Assembly (NCBI GenBank): GCA_963693305.1
Contig: OY855912.1
Span: 10,518,501-10,582,500, forward strand
DNA from: Meandrina meandrites
Taxonomy: Eukaryota; Cnidaria; Anthozoa; Scleractinia; Meandrinidae
Reading direction: 5' to 3'
DNA: 64,000 nucleotides
The number at the start of each line of letters is the position of its first letter. The first letter of the stretch is position 1. A model generated the notes under the pieces. It was not told the DNA's origin and did not search any database. It was given only the letters and a program-made list of their open reading frames with translations. This document shows, piece by piece, positions 52,001 through 62,309 of the stretch. The position numbers were made by a program, and so were the translations under genes.

Positions 52001-55000
52001 TTGAGAATGTTCCTGGCACGCGCCAAAATTGCGCGCGCGTGTGTTCGTAATTTATATGAATGCAAAGTCGCAATTCATCCCTCGGGGAGCGAGCGTTTGA
52101 AACTTAAAGATTTGTCTCATTTCCCCCTTTGGTGGATGTCTTTTTTTGATAGCCCCGATTTGAGTACGGCGACCCGGACGTCTTCAAGTGAGTGGCCATT
52201 CACTATCAAAGAAAGACGTCCGCCAACGGGAGGAAATGAGACAAATCTTTAAGTTTCAAACGCTCCGGGCTCCCCAAGGGATGAATCGCGACTTTGCATT
52301 CACATAAATTACGAACACACGCGCGTGCAATTTTGGTGCGTGCCAGGAACATTCTCAAAACATTTTCAAAACGATATACGACTACAAATAACGGAATCAT
52401 TATTTTTCGTGCCACCCTGAAGAAGGCAGTAATGCCGAAACGCCGGTACAATTTTCTACCGCCAGTTAGCGTCATTTTGAAACATTAACAATTATTTTCA
52501 TGGTGTTAAGAGACTCAAACAGTTAATACGGTCGGGCTAAAATGGAGCACATAGTCTAACTAGATCAAATATAGGAGAAAATAATAGTTCACATTATTTG
52601 TGCTTTTTGCTGCAGGGAAAGAATTTCGTGCATTGTTCATCAGCACTGTCCGCACATCTCTAACCTGCCACAGTTTTGACAGACGTGGAGGTGAATCCCA
52701 GCCACTCTACTGGGAATTCTTGTCTGACCCCAAACTCTTGAACACGGCAATAACTAGGGCGATGTCCCTGGTAGCCGTTGTTGGCGATCCTTTCTCGTTG
52801 TGTACTGCAGGTGACTGTAGAGGCAACTGGAGAGATTACATCACAAGGTGCCACAAACACGGAACTCTGCATGGAGCATCATACGATGAGATAAAGGAGA
52901 AAATAGACGCTCCTCTCGCTAAAATTGCTTTGAATCCAGAAGCTTCCGTTTTTGAACCAAAGTCAGTAGATGCCAACAGCAAAGAGCTCAAGTCGTCGGA
53001 AAGCGCTATTAATATCCAGCCAGGTGAAATCTTGAGATTTGAAGAGAATCTGAGCGACATGGAAGATGATAATAATGCAAAGAGTTTATCTGACATTGAA
53101 GACAGGCACACCTGCCCAACAGATAATTACCTGTCAGGAATCGAAATGGTTGACACGAAAGAGAATTTGTCGCAAGAAGAATCTATGTCGGAAGAAGAAG
53201 AGGAAGAGCAGAATTCTCCAAGCAAGGACACCAGTTCTCAACACCAAGTTGATTGCACGTTTCAGAACGAACCTTTGAGTACGACTGATCTTGAAGAGGG
53301 GAGAAATAATGACGAGCAGAATGCTACAGAGGGCTTTGAAGAATTCGTTCGGGAAAGTTTTGAAGACGAAACTGTTTTTCCGAGGTACTTAGACAAGATC
53401 ATCAAGGCACTAGTGGAAAAGTGTAAAGAGACCAAGGAGAAGGAATCAACAGAAGACACGGCGTTTCCTTACCTGCACACAGCTAAAACATCAAGCAACA
53501 AAACATCAAAGCCCGGCAAACATTCTGACAAACGATCAAGTCAAAAAAAGGCAAGTAGTATCGACTATTCTTCTGGAGACTACGAAATCTGCGTTGTAAA
53601 TGGTCGGCAGGAAGTTCGCATTGTAAATCTTGGATTTTATCAAACGCCTTCTTCTCGCCAGCAGAGGCTTACTGCAACCTCTAGTCATACCGATTTTCTT
53701 GATTCACAACTATTACAGCGATGGTTGCTTGAAAAGCCCAACAGGTATCTCCGTTGCACGCTTCGTCTGAATTCCGAGATTGTTGGCACAGCTTATGCAG
53801 AAGTAGCAGACACAAAGACTCCAGACATAAAAATCAAGGGAAGAGTCCGAAGAGTGTTTGATATGGATCATGTGGTTGTTGAGAAAACAGATTTCCAACC
53901 TTCTTCTTGTGATGGTGTTCCTCGTTGCCAAGGAAAAATTGCTGGTAAGTTTTATGGCTCCGCCGGAACGCTAAGTGAATTGATAAGTCGTCCCATTTTT
54001 AAAAAGCTAGTGAAAATGTCCGTGTATTTTGTTGTTGTTGTTGTTGTTTTTCCTTGTTTCGGTACATTTCGTGGCGCATTCACACGACATTCATTTTGGG
54101 TACGGCACTCCTAAAATTTCCGATGATGATGATGAATATTTAAGCATAATGCATTATCTACTATTTGTTTTTTAGTTAACAGTAAAAAATGGTTGTGAAA
54201 AAAAAAAATAATAAATTTCAACATTTTATCCCTAGGTGTACTGAATCACATCATTAGCCCTCACGAACGGCAATACGTGTGCAGGGCGGATTTCGAAAAC
54301 CCTGGAGTAATGATTCCAATCAACAAGTCAGTGTCCAAAATAGTGAATCTCTCTGACAAGGGATTGAAAGGTTTTCCTATTTACGAAGAAATTCGTCATG
54401 GAGATGAAAAACCGGTCAAGGTTCAACTGATGAGCATCAGAGAAGTTTTAAGTGGAAAGTTCTTGTTTCTTGTCCAGTACCTACAGTGGAGGCCAGATTG
54501 CCACAGCCCTATGGGTATCGTTATAAGGAAATTACCTCGAGGGAATACCTTAAGTAACAGCATGAAAATTTTATTTGCTGAGCATGGGGTTAGAGAATCG
54601 TTTAGTAGGGAGAGTCAAGTCGAAGTTAAAACCAAGTTTCCACCGGAATGGTCAATACCAACCGAGGAATATCAAATTCGCCAGAAAATTGACGGGGCGT
54701 TCACGATTGATCCCGACAACTCCAAGGATCTGGATGATGCACTTACGCTGGAGGAGCTCCCAGAATCAAATCGCGTAGGAGTTCACATCGCTGACGTGAG
54801 TTATTTCGTGGAACCAGGGACCCAGTTGGATAAAGAGGCTTTGTTCCGCTGCACGTCCTACTATCCTGGTCATGGCTACCAAAGCGTACCGATGCTGCCG
54901 CGTGAGCTCAGCGAAAATCATTGCAGCCTTCTTCCTGGTAAAGATCGCCTGTGCTTATCAGTGTTCCTTGACTTGTCAGAGGAAGGGAAACAAGTTGGAC

Positions 55001-58000
55001 AGCCACAAATAAAGCGCACAATTGTCAGGTCGTCTTGTCAGCTCACTTACTCTGAAGCCCAAAAGATTATCGATGGCCAGGGGAGCTTACTCCAGCAGTT
55101 ACCAAAGAATGTCGAAAGGAATATTCAAGCTCTGAGTGCACTCGCACAAAGAAGAAGAAAATTGAGGCTTCGTGATGCTGGTTGTGATCATTGGTCGAAC
55201 AGTGATGATGGAGAAGATTTTGAAGCACACGAGTTAGTAGAAGAAATGATGCTTCTCGCAAATGAAGAAATAGCCAAATTCTTATCTGCGGAAGTTCCAG
55301 AGATGGCACCGTTACGAACCCAACTACCACCAAAAGATCAAAAATTGTGTGACTGGGTTAGACAGTACGGACAGTTCATCAAATTTTCTCTGTTTCTTCG
55401 TGGCTTTTACTCAGAAGAAACCCTCAAGAAAATGACGAACGATGTAAGCGTTTCAGAAGCCACAGAATTTAAAGTGCAAGAGTCCCTCTGGTCCGAACTC
55501 TGTAATGCTGCGGAAACTGGCAACCAAGCCAAGCTTCAGAAATTGATTTGTAATGAGAGCAATTATCCTCAGCTGGCTGTGGCAAATTTACAGTTTCGAC
55601 GGATTCAGCGCAAATCTCAGTACGTCAGCGAAAGAGATCAACCAGCAAAAAACGTCGTGCACTTCTCTCTGGGGATGCGTTGTTATACGCACTTCACGTC
55701 ACCTATACGACGCTACATAGATATCCAGGTACATCGACTCGTGCTGGCATTAATATCACAAGGCCGCAGTACGGACCAATTTTCGAAGGACCAAGTTGCC
55801 AAGGTGTGCCGCCGTTCCACGTTTGCTCAAGACAACGCCAGAAAGTTTGACAGAGCATGCAGTAAAGTGCAACTGGCGGCAGAGTTGAAGGAAAACAGTC
55901 GCGAGATCACTGCAGTTATTGGCTTGATCGAGAAGGAAGCAATAACTTTGGAAATTCCAAACCATGAATATAGCCATCTCTCGAAAAGACAAAGAAGGAT
56001 TAAATTGAGCAATCTTAACCCATTTGAAGTCGACGTTGCCCAGAGTGGTTCAGAAATAGTCCTTACCTGGAAGCTAAGTTTGTACATTGCTCCGAAAGAT
56101 AACATCATCTTGGCAGCCGAACAGGAAAGAGAGGAAGTCTTCATCCTTTTATCTCAAGCATTAGACGGGAAAAGAGAAGTCTTAAACTTACCAGCAAAGA
56201 AATGGCTGGAAATTGTGAAAGCACTTCAAGAGGGGAAATTCAAGGAAATCAAAATGTTGATAAGAAAGACTGACAGAGATCGTCAACTGCCTTCACTGGT
56301 ACCTGCGTCGAACAGGCCTAGAAAACCCTGCAATGCCTCTAACACGGAAAAAGAGAAAACAAACAAACAGCACTTCTACGAGAAAAAACTATCTCTGAAG
56401 ACGTATGACTCAGTGAACGTACAACTGACCGCACATATGACACATGGCGTTTTTCATCCCGAAATTCAGCTCTTCAAGATCAACCCTAATGTGCATATTT
56501 GCATGGAGCACCGCAAGTACCCCAGAGAATGTTTTGCAACGACATCAAGGTACCCAGCATCTCGGAAGAAGTACTCAAGTGTGGACAAGTACATTAATGC
56601 CTGGAAACCTATTGTCGCCATGGAAGCCGCTACTGCAGCCGTCGACGAAAGCGACGAGTTCACGATACACCATTTGAATGTACAGTGGAGAAAGGAGATC
56701 ACTGAAGACACGGAAGGTTCTTTTAGCCTCCAAAAAGAATACTGTGAAAGTCGTCAAATAGAGTTTTATCCGGGAGATTTTGTTTGCATCAGTGTGCGAG
56801 AAGACAGTTACATGAAGAAAACACGTTCAGAAACTAGTTTGACTTCCGTTGAGTGGGCTACGACACAGGTGAGTACTCTTGTCTCTCACAAAGTAACTTA
56901 TGCATACGTCATCTTTTACATAATTTATAGGCCTTACGTGGCACAAAGGAGATAGGTAACAGTTATTTTTTGGATCTACTTAGCAGCCCAAACCATACCT
57001 TTTCTCTTCAGTCGGGTACTTTTCCAATTTGTGCTGCCACCTTTCTGATTTAGGGGCCCCGTACCTTGGCAATGTACACCCGTTTTAAACTATGAGCTGT
57101 AAAATTTACGTTCTCGAGTGTGCGTTCGCAATCACTTTATTAGTATGTTGCATTTATTGGTCGACAGAAACTAAAAGAAAACTATTTTATTTTAGTTGTA
57201 GAGAACGAAACTACATACTCATCCTTTGTCACTTTGTATCCTATAACTTAAAAACCTAATTTTAACCTAGCATAATATTTTAGATAAGATATTTTAGCAT
57301 AATTTATACTAATTCTTTTATTTTCAATTTTGAATGTTATTTTAGTGTCCCCAGTTAGCTTAATAGCTAAACACTCCGACACCTAAAAAAAATTCATTCA
57401 TTCGTTGGTCTTTTTGTTCAGTTGCTAAAGGAAAATGGATTTGTTAGGAGATATATAATGTTTTTTTTAAATCCACGAAAAGGAACTCATCCCAAATAAA
57501 ACATTTTCTTTTGTTATCTAAAGGAGGAGACAGATATTTTCAATGAAGAGCCATTCGGCGTCACTCAATCAGCAGTTTCATCGTCAGGAAGCAACTCTCG
57601 TCATGAGTCAAGTTCTATGTCAGAGAATTTCTGGGTGGGACACTGCATCATCAAGCACGTCGACACGTTTTCAAAGCCGGACACTCTAAAAATCACGATG
57701 GATCTTCATCAGTCGGCATCAGTGTTTCCCGAGGCGCTGTTGAACGGAGGTGGCCACTTGAGTACACTAAGCGTTATTCACCGATCGCTTCCTCACAGGT
57801 AAATTAATCAGTTATTTAAACGTAGTTCGTTATTTTGACCTGTTCAAGTGTTTCAATACTGTAGAGCTCAGGATGTTAAAAACTTTTTTTGGATATCCTC
57901 GTTTACGCTGATTCAAGAAACAAGTGTCTTTCCCTACAGGCGAATGTTCGCGGCGCTCTGCTCTCTACCAAGTGCATCGCAACTAGTTCAGTCCATATGT

Positions 58001-61000
58001 TTGGGACATGAGCCAAGCCAAGGTCAGTAAATACCTACATAATCGATTCTTTAAAATGTTTACTAGAAATTGACGAAAATGGACTTAGTGCCTATTGAAA
58101 TGGCATTTTTTTTCTATGAAATCGACTCGTCGCAATTTCACAACAGTATTGGATACGCTAATGTGATGATATATGTAAAATCCTTGAGCACTTTGAGCAT
58201 GGCTTTAAAGCCACTGGTTCTCCCGCCAACGGTTGAAAATCTGAAAAAAAACGATTTTGTCTTATTTCTTTAGAAGACGTCGAGTCCTTGCCCTCTTCCA
58301 ACTTGTCAATTGTGAGAGAGCATTCCAAGTGCGGGTTTAAGCCCTTAAATCAGTATCAGGAGAGAGCAGTTGAAGAGGCGCTTGTGAAGCCTTTTACCCT
58401 TGTTCTGGGTCCACCAGGTAAGCATGTGATGAACCGAGAGCGCTTACCATTAGTCAAAACTGGCTGGCCAGACCAGTATATATAGGTTACTTCGATCATG
58501 GGAAGTACGCGCGTACGGTATTTACACACGATGAGTAGGGGAAGTATCAGAAATCTCACTCGTTCGATTTCTGATACAAGCCAACGAAAACTACAACTAC
58601 TACAAGCCAGGGTTTCAGCCAGTGCAGGATGAACTTTTGCAGGCGGTTCAGGCGAGGTCGTTGTATCCTTGACACGTTTATTTGCTGTTGCTGAGAAATG
58701 TGGCTATAATTGTTAATACTTTGGACATTTGTGTGGCCTGAGCTGCATTATGTGACTAGAAGGTATGTCGCTGTCGTTTTAGTTTTTGTATCATGCGTTT
58801 TTGAGCGCTGTGATTTGTTAGTCGTTTACTTGCTAGTAAGGCCTTCTTTTTCAGCCGTGGTTTTCATCCAGCCATTCAATTTGCTCTGCCCCATAGCATT
58901 TGATTTAAACCACATTTCATTCGACGAAGAACTTTTTGTGTAATTCATTCCGAGATAGTATGGTAGATCATGCTTATTCACCACCAGTCATGCAGGTCGC
59001 TCTTATGAATGAATTCTGTATACGGCAACTGGATCTCTTTCTGGTGGACCGTTCGTTGCTGCGAAAGCCTTCGGTTTAACAGCTCTAACATTGCAAGGTT
59101 CCGCTCTAGTTCTGGTTTTCGTTTGACGTTCAGCATTAGTCTTTTGTAAGTATTTAGTTCTGTCGGCTTCCATGTGAAGTTCCACGTCTCCCCAAGTCAT
59201 CTGCAGATGTTCTTCACAACCTCTCAAACCAAAACGCACCCAATTGAATAGCCAGACTGTTTAACAAAGCTTCGGCATTTGAGATTCCGAATTCTTTTTG
59301 TAAAGAATGTTTTCCTCCACATCAGTCAAAGCTTCGCCTTTGGGTTTGTTTAGTTGTTTGCTACGAGCTTCTAGACATTTTCTTGCTTGATCAAACACAA
59401 TGTCTTCCCCGCGATAATACTTGTTTGTGTTCTTTTAAATACCGGTTGAAACTTGAAAACAACCCTCCAAGGCTTGATGGTTCGTAGTCTTGGTCATCTT
59501 TTCTTTTCACACTCAGAATAAATTAGTTAACGTACCGGTTGAGTTCTTCTGGTTGAACTTCTTCAAGTTTAATTTGTTTACATTTCTCCACACGAAATGC
59601 AGTGAGTAGCTTCACATCCCTCTGCGTTTTTGCTCGAGTGTTTTTGTTTCCTTGGTCGGTAATATATTCTTCGATTGGTTTGAACTTACTGCCAGTTGTT
59701 TTTCAGCACGTTTTAACCAACTTAAACTCGGTATTTGTCTAGCAATGTACTGCGAGAAAAACAGAAACCCCGGCGAACGACAACTTTTGAACAGTGAAAA
59801 AGCTGGCGCCATCGTTAAAGCTAACACGCTTGAAAATGTTGATTTGTTTTGATAACCGCTTTCCACGTCTGAGAAAGTCGTTTCGCTACTGTCATTGGCT
59901 GCGGGCGGAAAGTTCCGAACGGGCTTTTTCAAGAACACTGAGTTCGATTCTATCTGTAAATCTCAGTATGTATGAAATAAATTCGAGTAAAGAACTCCGT
60001 TGCTATTCAGATTTTTCAAATCAGGCATAAATATTATACACTGATGTGGTAGATTTGTGGGAAAATCTGGAGGAAAAGGCCTATTTCCTGTCAAAACCAC
60101 CAGTCCGGCCGGCCAGTTCTGATTTATGGTAGGCGCCCTTTTAAACGAACTCCTGTCAGTTATCGGTAATAATGCTTTAGTTTGACTTTTTTTCCTTCAC
60201 CATCAGGAGTCTTTATCCAAGAGGCTGCGTCACTGACAGCTAGCTATATACTGGACACGTTAGTCATGATATGTGCTTAAAGTGCTTAAAGTGTACTGCA
60301 CATGTACAGTATTGCATTCACGCACAAATTATTGAGACGGCTGGATGCGGTTAACGAATAACAATGACAATTTTACCATCGCCGCTAATAGTCTATTGTT
60401 GTATGAAATTTTTATAGTTTTAGGACGATTGCTGGTTTTGTTAGTTTATTTTTGTTGTTGTTGTTGTTTGCTTGTTTGTTTATTTTTGTTTGTTTGTTCG
60501 TAAACCTAAATGCCACTTTTTGGTGGGAAAGTCTTCATTTATCTTGTTGTGGAACTCGCAACAACATCCGCATCACTTTGTACTGTTCGTGTTTTATCAA
60601 TTGTTTAAGCGATCATTTTTGTCCGTTTGAAGGTACTGGTAAGACTGTGACAGGCGTGCACATAGCCTACCGGTTCGCGAAACGGAACAAACAGATACAA
60701 TTACGAGACCAGGACCCTTTCGACATCGTTCTCCCAGACAGTGCAAGCAAGTCTAAAGGGCCTCCACAAGTAATTTACTGCGGACCCTCCAACAAGTCCG
60801 TGGACGTGGTAGCTAGTAAGTATACAAAAGTTTCATAATGATCGGATAAGAAACATGAACCGTTCCTGGCTGCTTCCCTAGTATATTCAAAACTGTTGAA
60901 GAAACAAATATCCATGCAGACTGACTGGGTTTTTAGAAATGAAAATGCTGAATTCACTCAACATGACTGATTTGTTTGATCACAGAAGTCTCTTGTTTAA

Positions 61001-62226
61001 AAAAAAAGCCTTCACTAAGGTTCATCTCAGGTAAACAAACTAGTTGATTTCTTTTACCTTGTCTTATATGTCTGTCTCCCTACACGCCAGTTTATTTAGA
61101 TGGCTCGTAACATCAACTATTCTGTTTACCCTTAATACGCAATTGAATATTGTAATGTTCTAATTAATCCCCTAAAGAATACATGCTAAAGATTCCTGAA
61201 CTCAAGATCATCCGCGTTTATGGTGATCGCAAGGAACAGGCAGACTTTCCAATTCCTAACAAACGTCAACCACTAAAATATGCAGCCGACGAAGGGGATC
61301 AAATTTCGACCGACGACGCTGAATTGAAGGCAGTGTCGCTGCATCACATCATTCGCAGCGATCAGTGTCCGTTTGCTGGTGAGCTTCGAGAGTATGAGCG
61401 CAAATTTGAAGCTGATAGAAAGGAAGGTCTGCGTACGAGTGACAAAGAAGTGAAAGAATACCGCAAAGTAAGATTTTTTTAATAGGCGGAATTGTCAGCT
61501 ATCTTGGTGTATCTGATATCAATACGATATAAGAATACACGCTGGGTGAATTGTACACTGTACTACCATATGTGTGCCCTTATTACTAACGATGCTCAGT
61601 TCCAGCGTAGAACAGATAAAACAAGTGTTTATTGTATGTGTTGATTCTTCCATCCATCCATACGTCCGTCCGTCTGTCGGTCGGTCCATCCGCCCATGTT
61701 ATTTTACGTTATTATTCAACAAAGCGTGCGATACCCATTCGTGGTCAGAAAGTCATTGTTATCCATCATCCGTACATACCAGATATCCAACGATATACGT
61801 AGGTTGCCAACATTCGTCTGAAATCTACATGTACATTTAATTTAGTCGGTCAAGTCGTGAGACATCACACCAACTTAAAACCAACTTGCAAAGTGCTGCA
61901 CAACCACAGTTTTTCTCGCTGCAAAATCCGTTTGGTTGACAATAATTGTTGTAGAATAAAACAATCATTCTGCTTAATCTTGCGAAATATTGTCGATTTT
62001 AGCCAAATTGGCCTACCGCCTTAGCTTGTCGGCTAAGTATCAGGCGATATCGCAGGATAATTGTTAAATATTCATTCATTCATTCATTCATTCATTCATT
62101 CATTCATTCATTCATTCATTCATTCATTCATTCATTCATTCATTCATTCATTCATTCATTCATTCATTCATTCATTCATTCATTCATTCTTTCTTTCATT
62201 CATTCATTCATTCATTCATTCATAAT

Positions 62227-62309
<83 letters not shown>

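Noticed and set aside
51980..52475. Two similar open frames on opposite strands
   Set aside because: They are mirror images produced by the fold-back element at 51865-52493.
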